Shown here: positions 13,584-27,224 of the stretch, one piece after another
Numbering within the stretch: the first letter of the stretch is position 1
Layout of the letters: the number at the start of each line of letters is the position of its first letter
Assembly: GCF_002078875.1 (NCBI RefSeq)
Contig: NC_034409.1
Location: 102,328,956-102,392,955 of the forward strand
Origin: Numida meleagris
Lineage: Eukaryota > Chordata > Aves > Galliformes > Numididae
DNA length: 64,000 bases
Reading direction: 5' to 3'
Translations under genes and position numbers: made by a program
Notes under the pieces: generated by a model
What the model saw: only the letters and a program-made list of their open reading frames with translations
Told to the model about the DNA's origin: nothing
Database searches by the model: none

Positions 13584-13881
13584 CATCATAGAATCATCAT
13601 CAATTAACCATCTGAGTTGGAAGGGACCCTTAAAGGCCATCTGGTGCCACTCCCCTGCAATGAGCAGGGACACCTACAGCTCCATCAGGTGCTCAGAGCC
13701 CCATCCAGCCTGACCTTGAGTGTCTCCAGGGACGGGGCAGCCACCACTTCTCTGGGCAACCTGTTCCACTGCCTCACCACTCCTGTCATAAGAGCCCTTT
13801 TTCCTCATATCCAGTCTAGATCTCCCTTCTTTTAGTTTGAAACCATTTCTCCTTGTCCTATCACACAGACCCTGCTAAAGA
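13584..13881 (-). mobile_element. CR1 LINE 3' fragment
   Basis: The 3' end (TCATAGAATCATC) is at the left, followed by CR1 blocks such as CATCCAGCCTGACCTTGAG, GGCAACCTGTTCCACTGCCT and TTCTCCTTGTCCTATCACAC. Confidence 0.88.
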
Positions 13882-16800
13882 ATGCATCTCTTTTTTTCCT
13901 TCTGCCCCCCTTGAAGTGAAGTTTATGTAGCAGAACCACACTGGAAATATGGGAATGAGGATGTCCGTTTGGTCTTAGTCCTTAAATGGCAAAAGTTCTC
14001 TTCATTTAAACAGGGCTTATGTTTCCAGTGTCTCAATCATAGACCACAGCACTGCTTTGCAACAAGCCTGGTTTATTCAAATCTCATCCAAGTATCAGAA
14101 AATCACATCGCATAGTAATTCACACAAGAAAAAGATCACCTGTGCTGACCTTTCTGGTCTCTGTGCTGGTTCATAACATAACAGTGCAGATCCCTGTCCC
14201 TATGGGGAGCAGGAGCAGCTGGGGTTATTGGGACCAACCATGGGATGTCAGTATCGAGCTGTAGGAATCCAGCGACTGGTGAGCTCAACACAGACAGCAG
14301 CAAAACACTTGGGTCTTGCAGATCTTTACTATGATTTAAGGTAGTTTGTCAGAGAGCTTGACCTGGAAGCAAAGCCATTTATCACCATGTGCATGTGTGT
14401 GTATTAGTTTGGATTTTGATGATACGGGGAATGTGAAACCACAGACTCATCACTGGTGCCTTTGGCTCAAGACAGCATCCAGTTCTTTCTGGTAATATTC
14501 ATGGTTTCTTATCATATCATAGTTCAATATCATGGACTAGATATTGCTAATCCTGGAGACAGCAAGAATTTTCTACCTAAAATTAGCAACATTTTTCCAT
14601 TAACAAGCATTTAGTTTTCCATGTAAATAAGACAGCACAAATGTAACACACCCATGCATATGCAAGAAGAAAATAGAGTTAATCAAGCAGTAGAAAAACT
14701 TCTATTTTCTGAATCATGTACTCTTTTCTGCCTAATAGTAGCTTTCAAGGACACACCTAATACAAAAATGTAAGTTGGTAACAAGAAAGTGGAAAATTTG
14801 CAAAAGGAGTGAAGTGGGCAGCTGGATCAGCAACTCCAAGAGCTAACACAGGCCAGAATAGCTGCACAATCTGCATAGGGGTTTGTATTGTTCCTTCTGC
14901 AAGTAATGGCTGGTGACTGAGAAGAAACTTGTTTTTTTTCATAATGGCTAACCACTCCCTGAGAAAATACATATTTGTCAAATCTGAAGATCAGCGTTTA
15001 GCAAAAATAAAAAAATTTGTAGCCCTTCTTTTGAAAATATCAGGTCTTCTGCAGACCAGATACATTGATAATAAATTGCCTAACCTTGAAATGCAGCCAC
15101 ATATGAAGATTTCTACTGCTCAGTGAGGGTGACCAGAACAAGACAGACACAAGGATGTCCGTTTAGACATGAAAGGACACTGGGGGAAGAGACGTCTACA
15201 ATTATAAACGAATAATCTTAGAGAAATAAATGATTAAGTGGAAATTTCTGTATTTTCTGCTTTTTATCATATTCAAAGGATGTAAATTTCCTTTGTGATA
15301 TAGACTATTCTATTTGTTGTGCTTCTGCTAGATGAGTGACAACAGAAACCTTGGAGATGACATTGTTGGCTCTGTTACAATAGCATCCAGTGCTCCCAGA
15401 TGGGGCTCAGGTTGCCCATCTACAGGATGCTATGAAGGTTCAAAACAGTAAACATTATTAAATTAAGCTTTGTTTTCAATTGCTGAAAATCTCATTTAAA
15501 AATGACATTATGAAATGTGTAATGAAAAATGTGTTCTCTTTGTTTACTTCTAGGAAAATCTGGCAGTGTTTGTTCTGCTGGCATCTTCAAATGCTCTCTC
15601 AAAACCTAATTTTGTCCCTCCTTCTTGTCACATCCTGAAGTTAAATGTGGTGGTTTTGACTCATTCCTCTCCTTCAGAAACTGGGACAGCACAAAGAGTC
15701 AAAGGAGCAAGGACGGACGGTTGTTGGGCAATGGACAGCAGTGGAAGGGAGCTGCCAGCCATAGAGAAAGGAAGATGTCTCTATTTAGGTCTAACCTCCT
15801 TTTTATTAAGAAGTGAGAGGCTTTAAATAATACATACATACACACATTTATCTGATATATATAAAGAAGATTTTTTGAAAGAAAAATCCAAGTTTCTAAC
15901 TCCAAATTTAAAGGTGACTGCAGCAAACAACTCATCCTTTGCTATCAGCACAACTGACTGCAATATCACTCTCTAGTGAGAGCACATGGACAGAGAACAT
16001 GACGCAAACATGGCTTCAGTTAATGAAATTATTCTATCGTTATACAATTGCAAGTGGCATAGCAATTAGCAACATTTTTGCTTTACATAGGCACTGGTGA
16101 GAAGGGTCTCTGGTGGCCCACAAGTTGGTGAACTGACCCAGAAATGCAGCACAAGGTCTGGCTCTGCAGCACCACATTACAAGGAAGATTTCAATCTCAG
16201 ATGCGCTGTGTGTTGCAAGAGCACTGCAATACCTCTCCCAAATGTTCCACAAAAAAGGACAGGGTAGTTATGAAGCACTACCTGGCATCTCAGTCATTTA
16301 GTGTCTCCTTATCCAAAGCTACCCATACCTGCTGGAGATGAGCACTTCGCAGTTAATTTACATTGGCACAGAAAGAACTCCAGAGAATCATAGAATCACA
16401 GAATCATTAAAGTTGGAAAAGACTTCTAAGATCACCTAGTCCAGCTGTCAGCCCACCCATGTCCCTCAGTGCCACATCCACACGGCTCTTGAACACCTCC
16501 AGGTACAGTGACTCCACCACCTCCCTGGGCAGCCTGTGCCACTGCCTTGCCGCTCTTTCTGAGAATAAATTCTTCCTAATATCCAACCAGAGGACACATA
16601 AATCTTCCAGTTTGCACCATCTTCCTGGTAGTCTTTAAACAAAGATCGTAGAATAGATTTGCTCTCTTGATTGTTAACAGAGGATTTTTCAGTGGATTTT
16701 TTTTTTGCAAGGATTTTCTTCCCCAGGGCCATCTCCCAGTTGCTCTATTCTGAGAAAAAGGTTGTTCTCTGATCTTTTAGTCAAGCACTGAGCAACAGTG

Positions 16801-18301
16801 AAAATCACATGGTTTTTTTCAGCTTATCTCAGAAGCTGTTAGGCGACCATTTGCTACATTTGTTCTATTGTTTTCTGAACATCTCATGCCACTAAATCTG
16901 CAAAATAATCTAAAGTTATGGTGATGATACTTGTTTAACTCTGGACAGTCTTTCAACATTCTATGCTAATTATGCCATTACGAAGATTTACCAATTTTGT
17001 TCATTTCTAATTTCTGCCTTCCCAAAGGACTCCTATTCTTCTGAGAGGATGAAAACTTGGTAATAAACTAGTAGCCAAGACAATGTGTCACAAGAGGAAG
17101 GTTAACAGATTGCCTCGAAATTGACTAAGAACAAAATAAAGCTTTAATGGCCATTAATCTACATGCTTACAAAGGTTCAAACTGTATTAAACCAAAAGGG
17201 ATTCCCTCTTGTTCTGATCCTACTTTTGCTTATTTGCTTAATTAGCTTGTTTCTAATTTCCTAAGTGTTAGCTTCAGTGGATCCTACAGGAAGGTGATGG
17301 CCTGACCCAACACCTATCAGATCCTTCTGGGATGGACAGAGCACAGTGCCTTGAACTTATTCTCCAGCAGGACCTGAGGGCAGAAGGACTGTGTGCAGTG
17401 GGGAAAAGTGGAGTATCATCACTGTGCAATGCAGTTTGTGCACACTGGCAGCTAATGCAGTTAATATTATGAGTTGTGTGGGGAGTCAGGATTTTACTGG
17501 GCCTGTAGGTATGCTTGGTAATGTAGCTATTTCAGTTCTTTGTAACCATTTTTCTAGCCTAACTAGCCAAGTTTCAGGGAAAACAAGGAAGGTAGTAAGG
17601 AAAAGAACCAAGCAAATAAAATCCTTTTAGGACCACTGCATTGCTGAGAAGAAGGGGTCTGCTGTAAGGACATGTGCAGTTCAGTCAGAGTCCTCCTCCA
17701 GATCTGAGAGTTGTTGTGGCACCAAAGGCAAGAGACAGCCACCTGAGTGGGATTGAGCAGAACTGTCGTACATTTTGTGTTGTTGGCAAACCACGTACTG
17801 TCAGAAATGCAGCCAGGGCTCTGAAGCTGTTTGTGATAGAAGACTTCTGTCTCTCCACCTGTCTTAATTAAAATTGTAGTTAATTATCAGCAGTGGAAAT
17901 TTTAAAACAAGAAAGGCTGAGATCTACTCCAGCAATTCCCAGCTGAGTAATAAGGTGTGAAACACAACTTTTCCCTTTCTGATGGAACCAGAGAGGCTAT
18001 TTTACCCAAGGCTCTGGGAAATCAGATTTTAGTGATTCTATGTCCCTACTATGTCTGAGCAGGGCTCAGTCAAAACCAGGAACTGTGCTATGGAACAGCA
18101 CAAAGATTAAAGGCACTATGAACTAAAAGGATGTCTAATTGGCATGTAGCGTTGTGAGCTGTTCTAACAGGACAGGCTCTTTGATTCTTCAGACAGGCAG
18201 AGACTTTCATTTTTAAGCTGTCGTGTTTGCCTCATTGTTTCAGGTAACAGACACTGTTCTTTTTTCTCCTGACATGTAAAGTGCCTTTATCCTCACAGTC
18301 C
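13882..18301. other. Intergenic DNA around the 16.4-kb CR1
   Basis: Unique-looking AT-rich sequence outside that CR1. No gene or RNA recognised. Confidence 0.6.
16384..16595 (-). mobile_element. CR1 LINE 3' fragment
   Basis: AATCATAGAATCACAGAATC, then the conserved CR1 tail through GGGCAGCCTGTGCCACTGCC to ATATCCAACCAGAGG. A short internal deletion removes the CCCCACCATGCCCACTGACC block found in sister copies. Confidence 0.9.
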
Positions 18302-18514
18302 GATGATAGAGTCATTAAGGTTGGAAAAGATCTCTAAGATCACCTAGTCCAACTGTCAGCCCACCCCCACCATGCCCACTGACCATGTCCCTTAGTGCCA
18401 CATCCACACTCTTGGGATGTGGCACTGAGGGACATCACATCCAGGCTCTTGAACACCTCCAGGGATGGTGACTCCACCACCTCCCTGAGCAGCCTGTGCC
18501 ACTGCCTCACCACT
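18302..18514 (-). mobile_element. CR1 LINE 3' fragment with internal inverted duplication
   Basis: Standard CR1 tail, but positions 18385-18405 are repeated in inverted form at 18415-18435, giving a 21-bp stem (one G-T pair) around a 9-base loop that other copies in this window lack. Confidence 0.9.
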
Positions 18515-19479
18515 GGTACTAACATCCCTCTTCCAGAAACAGCTCTTACTCTCAAGGTTATGGACATGAGCCCTTTTGTTGAGAAAGATGTCTCAAACCT
18601 GCCTAATTTGACCCATGGCTGAACTGGGTATCTGAATCTTTTCCCCTGGCTGTGAAGCAGCAGACTTAAAGAGTCGTTGCTTCTCCCCAAGCAATACAGC
18701 TCCTTCTCTGGATTTGAATGACCACAGTTCCTATCAACTTCAGCAGGATTCATGAGGGATCCTCGCCTTTAAGAAACACATGTATAGTGTTTCTCTGCTC
18801 TGTCTGTGCTGGGAAACTGGGGTATTCGTTTGCTTGTATGTTAACAGTCTATGCACAAATGACATTCTCATATTTCTCAGTGCACGCAGACACTTGCAAA
18901 CGGATTAATAATATTTGTGTTAGCCATGTAACTCTCAGCTTTTGCTTTCTTGAGAAGTCTTGAGATTTTCTGCTGAGAATCTGATGCAGAACTGCGGCAG
19001 CAAGTTAGACAGCAAGGGCTTTACCACTTGAGGAAAGCGAAAATCAAAATGTTTAATAATTGTAACCTCTTGCAATCGTACATTCTGCAGACAGAGTTCT
19101 GACAGTAACACATCATCCTCTTCTTCCCTGACTTGCATCCTGAGCAGTCTAGGTTATTCCTTGGGATGCAGCGACATGCTCTGCTTTGTTTTCTGCCCCA
19201 GCGTATTGCAGCGTTTCCTGCCTTGTCATCACCAGTGACAGAGTATGTGTTCTTCTGAGCTGTTCTTAAAGCTCATCAGGATGAAGGGGGCAAGAGATGG
19301 AGGGATAATGCCATGGTCACAGGGGAAAAAGGAAGATTTATATAATATAAATTACCTCTTCATATTATTGTGCATGTCCTGGTTCCCATAGCCTGCTTCT
19401 CCTTGAGTATTCAGTAGCTTGTCGGGCAGGGAAAGGGAGAAAGGGCAAATAAATAATGCCCTCTTCACAAATGTCCTTG

Positions 19480-19705
19480 GGAAGAAACTCTTTAGGAAGG
19501 ACAGTGAGGCGTTGGCACAGGCTGCCCAGAGAAGCTGTGGCGTCCCATCTCTGGAGGCGCTCAAGGCCAGGCTGGATGGAGCCCTGGGCAGCCTGAGCTG
19601 GTGGGGGGCAGCCCTGCCCATGGCAGCACAGGGCTGGAACTGGATCATCTTTAAGGACCTTTCTAATCCAAGCCATTCTGTGATGATTCTGCAATGATTC
19701 TATGA
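19480..19705 (+). mobile_element. CR1 LINE 3' fragment
   Basis: Plus-strand frame reads SEALAQAAQRSCGVPSLEAL, the end of the CR1 reverse transcriptase ORF, then GGACCTTTCTAATCCAAGCC and the repeated ATTCTGTGATGATTCTGC end. Confidence 0.9.
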
Positions 19706-21005
19706 AGATATCTAGGCATTGTATTTACCATACTGATCTAGATTAGGGCCTTTTCAGACTTATAACATATTCTACAGTTGTGTATAATGATTTTAACAAC
19801 ACCAGCTCTATGGCTGTTCTTCCATTTCATGCAGTTTCATTGCAGAGGTTTTGCAGATGGCAGTAGAGGAATATACTAATGAAAATCAGCTTTAAAAATG
19901 TAGGCATTTGGCCCAAAATTTTGAGGATAATCTATGTTATCTCTAAAGAGGATGTTTGTTAGATATAAAATGAATTACTGCAAAAAATTGTGGGTCATCC
20001 CCTGAATATGATCTAGAATCATTCCCCCTGCCCACATTCTTAAATAGGTTTGACAGATCTTGATTAGCTCTAGAAAACTGATGTATGCACACCGAGGCAT
20101 TACCACATCATCTGTAAAGGCAATAGTACAGAAAAGATAAAACACGGGAAGAGACAGTTAGGAAACACGGGATGTTCACAATCTTTTTTCCCTGGGGGAT
20201 GTGACTGAAGAGACGGGAACTTGAGCATATTCAAGAGTTTCATCCAGCTGAGCTTCTGAATAGCCTGGAAACCTCACAGGATTATGGCAACTTCCATTGC
20301 ACCTGAGGACTTTTTATTTGAAGTGCAAAAACCCCACCTATACCATATGAAAATCATTTTCATTTTAATCAAATACGGTATTATTACATTTCAGGATTAT
20401 ATTTCTGTCTTCGCTTAGCTACTTCACTGTTTATTAAGAAAATCTTACAGTCTGCTTTTCTGCAGAGGTATAAAATCACCAATGAGTGATGCCCCAGACA
20501 TTCCCTTCCAATTATGTTGAACTACAACAGTCAATTGCTATAACACATTTCATTCTTCAATGACTATTTTCATGGATGTGATTTAAATTATACCAAAGAT
20601 TTTTAATTAAAGTCACCCTTGTCATGCAAATATTTAATTTGTATTGATATCTTTTTAGCTATAAAATACTGTCTTGAGGCTTGGAAAGGGTTCTTTAAAA
20701 TTCATAAGACTATTTTAACACAATACTGACACTCTGTTACTTGTGACATGAGATATCTGTCAGTCATTCATTATCTGGCTGGCTGGCAAAGCTGTAGAGG
20801 TGAAATTCTAGCTTAGAATGTTTTGGAACAGCAAAGATTTCTGCCAGGCTTGTCTAGCTTCAGTTAAGAATGAATAAAAATAACTTTTGATAACAGTAGT
20901 GTTGCATAAGTCTTGAAAATTTTCACAAGTCTCATGGTCATAAATGTGTTTCTCCATGGTTCAGCATGTGATGTCACCCGTCTGCAAGAAAAATGAAAGT
21001 GGTTT

Positions 21006-21030
21006 TGTTGCTGTTGTTGTTGTTGTTTTC
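21006..21030. repeat. (TTG)n microsatellite
   Basis: TTGTTGCTGTTGTTGTTGTT, nearly perfect trinucleotide run; an (AAT)n run follows at 21099-21114. Confidence 0.85.
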
Positions 21031-21179
21031 CTGAAGAATTTTTGTTCTTTCCAACAGCTTCCCAAATAAATGCTTTAATATGAGATCTCTCCTGGATCAG
21101 AATAATAATAATAATTTTAAAAAATATATGTTCATCTTTCTTTTAATTTTGTTATTATTTTCCCTACATAAGCAGCACA

Positions 21180-21355
21180 GGACTGAAATGGATTACCAAG
21201 AGATGCTGTGGAATATCTGTTCTTCAAGAGGTAGAGGAAACCACCTGACCTCATCCGGTGTTGGCAACAGTCCTTTGTTGAGTGGGAAGCTGTGTTGGAT
21301 GGCCATTGCTAGATCACTAGCCATTCCAGCCAATGCTTCCTAAAATTCTATGATT
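21180..21355 (+). mobile_element. Divergent CR1-like 3' fragment
   Basis: Ends with CTAAAATTCTATGATTT, like a CR1 tail, after a GC-richer segment with weak similarity to the CR1 3' region. Old and uncertain. Confidence 0.4.
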
Positions 21356-24300
21356 TGAAAGTCATCTTCACAATTATAAGTTATAATCTTAAAGCTTCCC
21401 ACATACTAAAACTCAGTATTTCTTCATCTCTAGACACTGAATAATTAGGTCTCCATCAGATGGATGTCACTGCTGATGAGAGAGGTTTGTAAAATCATAG
21501 TTGGATCTGTTAGGCAATTGATTGGACAGGAAAGGACGACTCAGTTTCAGTCTCTTACAAGCAACTTACCATTCTTCTATAGCTTCTATTGTATATTCCT
21601 CCTTCTCTAAGCGAGTCTGTGCTTTGCCTTGGAGGAAGGACAAAACAATGTACCTCAAAAGCCCTTATTTTGGCTTCTAGTTCTTGGGACATTCAAGGAA
21701 TCCTCTTGTAACTTAAGAGTAATGAAAGAAAAAGTTGTAGCAGCTTTCCTGGGTGTGCAAATGCTTGCATCATTAGTATCATGTTAACTAATGCTGTCAG
21801 CAACTTTTGCCACTTCCCTAATTGTTTCCTTTCTGTTGCATTTAGGAAAGGCTTTATTAATTATACTCTATTCCTACCTCTTTTTTCCTGTATTTTTCAG
21901 TTAATCTCCAGACATGCAGTTTTCACTTCCCATTCTGCAGCTGCTTTACTTCTTGAAGAGCCTCTGGCAAGGAAACTTGTTCCCTTTGTAAATCTGTGCC
22001 AGTCTCATCAGCAGCCTGCTCTTGGTATATGTGCTCACCAACTTCTCCTGAGGCCTCCATCTGTAAGGCCTGACTTCCCTTTGCCAAAGTTCTGCTGAGC
22101 TTTCCCAATAGTCCATGTTTACATGTTCACCCACTGATTCTTTCTAGTCTAGCTTGAGAGTGGAGGTGCCAGGCTTTTTGATCACACTTCTCTCTTGCAC
22201 TAAGTCTTGCTAGCCACCCTGCAGTTCTGCAATATGGAGGCAGTCGCATGCAAGAAGTTTCATATCACATTTTAATCATTAAGTTCCTTAGAAACTCCAG
22301 CCTGTACAATAGATTTCTGGCTCTTTTTTTATTTCTGGCTAGTAGATTTATTTAACACATCTTATCTGATGCATTCCCTCAGAAGAAGCCTTCCAGCATG
22401 GAAATAGCCTTGAATTTCTCCATGATAAACAGATGCAGGAAGATCTCACTGAATCTTCACTTTGTTTTTCTGCTCTGTTTTTATCTTCCTTGAACTTTAC
22501 TTCGTTTTATATTTCCGATGTTTATCAGGTCTTCACATGTTCTAGTGGACATCCTACATGTGCTGTGTCCAGAAAAAAAGGTAATGCTTTTCTTCATCTT
22601 TCTTCATGACTTTTTTTTTTTAAAATTTACCTGCCAAAGTTTAGGGTCCTGTCTATTTTTCTGATAAGGTCACAATTTCACTAGTGTGGAAGCCCCCTGG
22701 CTGTCCCATTCATGTTAATTATGAACAATGCCTAATACATCTGGGCTTGTGATTCTTCAGGGCTTCAGAGGTCATTCTTGGCTGTCCAAGTGCACTTTGA
22801 AACCATAGCAGTTCTCATTTTACGAGCACCAGATTGTTGGTGAAGAAAATAAACAGTTGTGTGAGCAGCCAACTTAATGAAGCCTGCTTACAGATGAACT
22901 GCTGTGAAGTGATTGTATTTCCTGGGACTTAAAGCACCTGCTCTCGTCAAAAAGCTTCCTACAGTTGGAATATTTGTAAGACCTCTTCTTTTAATATAGA
23001 TTCTCTGTTGTGTAATAATTGACCTTATGCTGCTACCTTTCTCATGGAAAGACTCTCTAAGACTTGCCCTCTTTATCCAGCTGCTTGAGTTTACAAATCT
23101 CAAAAACCCTTTATGTTAAATTCAATTGAAAGTGAGTGAGAGAGAGGATATTTTTACAGAAGACCAACAGATATGTTCATATGAATAGCCCTAATTTCTA
23201 AAAGAATGGAGAGAGTAAACAGTCTGTGAAATAAAAAGAATGAGCACAGGAAGTCCACATCAGTTTTCAACAAGCAGAAATCTTTCCCACAGCATGACTT
23301 TGTTGTGCATCCAGAAAGACCAGATGATGTGTCTCAACATCAAACAGAAGTCCATGCACAGGACACAGACTTTCATCCCAACAGCTCACCTCCAGTCTGA
23401 TGCAAAGCATTGCCCAGTTATGTCCTTTGGCCTTGCCATGTGATCTGCCCAAAATGGCTTAAATGTGACAACTGTACCTACCGGCCACCTAGTTCAGTAC
23501 TTGCTTGTGTTTGACCTACATGGCTGTTCCCCTGGGCTTGCAGACAAGTGAATATTGCAGCTACCCAAAAGTTCTGAAGGCTTTTCATGGTACAGCATCC
23601 TCAGGGTTAGAGGGAATATAAAAACTCATACCTTAGAGACAGTCACCGGAGGGAAGGTGCTGCCTACGCTCCAGCACAGTCTCTCTTTCCCTTTCCTCTA
23701 ATTACACTGTGTTACCCAGTCAGTAAGTCTGGGTTTGCCTGCAGTTGCTGTGCCTTGCAAAGCAGTGATGGAGGACTACTTGGATAAAAAGTATGCAGGT
23801 TAACATATGCAAATTAAAACTAGCGGAAAGATAATTGCATCTCAGTAGCCTTTCCTCCCTCATCTATATCCTTCAGCCTCTCCTTCAGGTCACAGGTTAC
23901 AGATAACAATTAGGCATCTGTTCTGCCTCAGACCATAGTACCTTGCCTTTACCACTGCACACGAGTGTCTCTGTTACCTCATATGCTCCCTCTGGTTACC
24001 TCACATGCCCCCGTTCTGTTGCATGTTGTATCCCCCATCTGAAACTTCAACTATAAACATTTTGTGCTGGAACTGTCTCTTTGTTATGCTTTTAGAGAAT
24101 GCAGAGAAATGGGCAGTGGCATTTAGGCTACTGCAAAGCAAACAAAAAAACAAACCCGAAGGCTGATCCATTGTTCTGCGGTATTGGAGAAGTTCCTCTC
24201 TGAACCCTCTGTGACTCATTCCACTGAACGCTGCTTTTATACATTGTGTTTGATAAGTCCTATGGAAGTAAAAATGAAATCTGTGGCAAAAAGGAGGCAT

Positions 24301-25780
24301 AAATCATTCATAAGCTGGCTATAACTGTGTGTCATTTCAGCTCCTTCTTGCTGAGACTTATTTTTTCAAACTATGTATGCAAAAGACACCCCTTGAAGTA
24401 CTTAATAGCACCACACTGATTTTTCTTATGGTGTATCTGGTCGCACAGAGGCTGATTTTACATCAAATTTACTTCATCTGTGCTGAGGACAATTATATAG
24501 TAAACTAATGGATGAAACTGATTGAATTAAAAACAAGCTGACAATCTGTATATAGCTTCTTTTAAAAGTTAAATGGTGCAACAAAGGCAATAAGTGCCTA
24601 CAAGAGAAACCTATGCTGCTTTTCATTTTCCTACAAAAAATGCTGATAGGGGGTTTTCTGGTTTGAGGCAAGTGTTATAAGCACACTCATCGTTACAGCT
24701 TTTGGCTGTGAAGTAGCTGTCAGAAAACCAAAAGAGACTGCAAAATGTATTTCTGTTGAATTCAACGATCATTTCTCTTCCAGTCAGCTTTAATATTCTT
24801 CACCTATTTAAAGTGCATGTCCAGTTAAATGCAAAGCATATGCCCTGGTTGCAGTGATGCCTTTTAAAAGGTGGTCCTTCATCCAGTCAAAAAGAGTCTG
24901 ACTCTTCATAGCAGAGAAGGAATATTTGTTCTAAGCTCTACTCCAGAAATTCTTCTTCAGTGTAAGGAAAGTGATCCTCCCTTTGCTTTGTGATGTGCTT
25001 CTGACTTTGCTTTCTCCTGCTACATTTTCAGCTGCTCAGATGGTCTCTGAAACAAGTACTTGTAATATATTTTGCTTGCTTGTGGGTTTTTTTTTCATTT
25101 TTTTCCTTCTATCTACTATCAAGACAGATTTCCGAGAGTAAAACAGCAGCACTCTTTGCTCTAATCAAGGTTTAATTGAGTCTACACTGTCATTCAAGCA
25201 AACTACTGAAGGAAAGAAAACAGAATTTGAGAGAGTAGCATTGGAGAAGCACTGTTTAGTGATTTCCAGAGGTTGCCAGCTGGGTGACAGAATTGCCGCT
25301 GAGCTCTTTTTCAAACAAGCTTTTCTAATTACTAATGTTTCCTGTTTCTCTAATTATCTGCTCATTGTTCTATAAAGGACCATGTTCTCTTTCAGCATTC
25401 TGACTAAGAAATCATAATATGCTACTAATTCCATATAACAACATATAAACTGGCCTTAGCACTACTAGCAACAGCTGATGTCTCCCTCTGTGCCAGCCTA
25501 GACTATATCTGACTGTCCAGAGAGAGAATATGAGACTTCACTTATTCTCCTCTGTTGAACCAGCCAGCAGATTTTGTTCCTCCTCTTCTTTCACACCTTT
25601 CTTCTTCCAATAACAGTGGAAATAAATTGACAGATATTTGAACTAAAGCAGTGAATTTTTTTTTAAAGAGTAAGTTCATTTTTCAGAAAAAGGCAAAAAT
25701 GGAATTTTGTTTTCTCTTGATTTAGCATGTGCCCCTGGAAAGAGATAGGAGCGAAGTTTTGTAAAACCGAGGAGTTTGTA

Positions 25781-26125
25781 GAATCTTAGATTATCCTGAA
25801 CTGGAAAGGATCCACAAGGATCACCGAGTCCAACTCTGGGCTCCACATGGCATCACCCAAAATTCAAACCCTATGTCTCATAGTGTTGTCCAAGGGCTCC
25901 TCGAACTCCAGTACTGGCGGCCATGCCCACTGCTCTAGGCAGTCTGTTCCGTGCCCACCACCTTCTGATGCAGAACCTTTCCGTAACCCCCAGCTGCCCC
26001 TCCATGCAGCTCCATGCCGTTCCCTTGGGCCCTGTCACTGTCACCAGAGAACAGAGCTCAGTGCTACTCCTCCACTTCAGGCCACCATGAGGCCTTCCCT
26101 TAGAAACTCTGCTCTGGGCTGGACA
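25781..26125 (-). mobile_element. CR1 LINE 3' fragment
   Basis: Begins with a degenerate CR1 end (GAATCTTAGATTATCC), then GGAAAGGATCCACAAGGATC and CGAGTCCAACTC, and continues into the CCACCATGAGGCCTTCCCTT region. It lies just downstream of the 26.25-kb candidate gene. Confidence 0.75.
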
Positions 26126-26249
26126 CACCAAGGGGCCTCCATCTGGAGAACCAGATGGACTTCAAGGAGGGCAGAAGAGAGCAAGTCAGGGACCACACAG
26201 AGAAGGGGAAGCAAGGTTTGAGTGAGGAGTCATTCCCATGAGACTAAGT

Positions 26250-26863
26250 TTTATTGCCCCTTGACTCAGTTGACAACACCTATGGCTCTGTGCAGGACCA
26301 GCAACAAGTGTAGGTCAGCAACGCCTGCTCCGTGAGATTTCGCTTGCCAACTTGCAGGTTGAAGAGAGCCTCCTCACAGAGATGGCTGCAAGTGCAAACT
26401 TGGTCAGGCTGAGGCAGGAGACTTTGAAAGTCAGCCATCTTCAGCAGGAGCCTCTTCTGTTTGGGATCCGGAGGAGCTGGCTGAGTCCTCAGGCTGCTCT
26501 TCTCCTGGTCCTCCTCAGGATCAAGGAACAGCTTGGGATGCTGCCAGGGCACCAACAGAGGGAGAAAAGGACTCACAGCATTTTACCGACAAGTAGGAAA
26601 CCAAATGTTCATCTCACACCTCTTCTGAGGAGAGTGCTGGCACCCCCAGTATCTTTGCAGCCCTCAGCTTTCCAGAGAAACTCTGGGCACTGGTTGGAAG
26701 TGACCGGTTTGAGAGCACTTGGTGGGGTCATGGTGGGAACTGTGCTGTAACTGATGAACTGTTTCAGGTGGAAGCACTGGGAAGGAAAGGGTCTTTCAGA
26801 GTTTGTGAGAGCATGAAAGGCTTCATTCCTCACCTTCATGTGTATGGATTCACCCCACTGCAA
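26250..26863 (-). CDS. Candidate unannotated multi-exon gene, 3' end (hypothetical protein)
   Basis: Not recognised as any known family. On the minus strand three open segments join in frame across good splice sites. Segment C ends at 26834 with donor GTGAGG; a 57-nt intron ends in CCCTTTCCTTCCCAG. Segment B is 26776-26618 (53 codons), donor GTGAGA; a 77-nt intron with a long pyrimidine tract ends in CCTGGCAG. Segment A is 26540-26280 (86 codons and TAG). All junctions are phase 0. An AATAAA (26255-26250) lies 25 nt after the stop. From an ATG in segment C (26839) the product would be 141 aa, with an acidic stretch (DPEEDQEK), a Pro/Lys-rich stretch (PAPPDPKQKR) and a Cys-rich end. The first intron is short for a bird, the ATG context is weak and the 3' UTR is very short. 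Further exons may lie upstream: an acceptor-like CCATTCTTTCTGCAG is at about 27160-27174. It could instead be non-coding or chance. Confidence 0.28.
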
Positions 26864-27224
26864 CGTGACTGCTGCTTCTGCTCCTCTGCTTCACAACGCT
26901 CTGCCCTTTGTGGCACCCGCTTTTACACCTGGCCCAGCACAGCAGGAGCTTCCCTGGCACCTGCGGGCACCAGAGCAGCTGGCTCCTCAGGTTGCCCTGC
27001 CATGCCTCAACCAATGCTTTGCCATGGCCGTGCTGGCAGCGGCCATGTTGATACCACCTGACAAGTGGCCCTGGGCAGCCCCGCGCTGCCCAACATGCAC
27101 CCACAGCTCCTATAGGGCAGATGCAGGTGAGGAGATGGTACTGTCACATGGAACCCACTGCAGAAAGAATGGACAGCAACACCCAGTTACAGGTTCATAA
27201 GTTCATAGTTCATAGACATATAGT

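Larger units (their letters stand above)
18515..25780. other. Intergenic DNA with two CR1 fragments
   Basis: Outside the CR1 copies at 19.5 and 21.2 kb no gene is recognised. A small tandem repeat (TTACCTCAtATGC / TTACCTCAcATGC) sits at 23975-24012. Confidence 0.6.
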
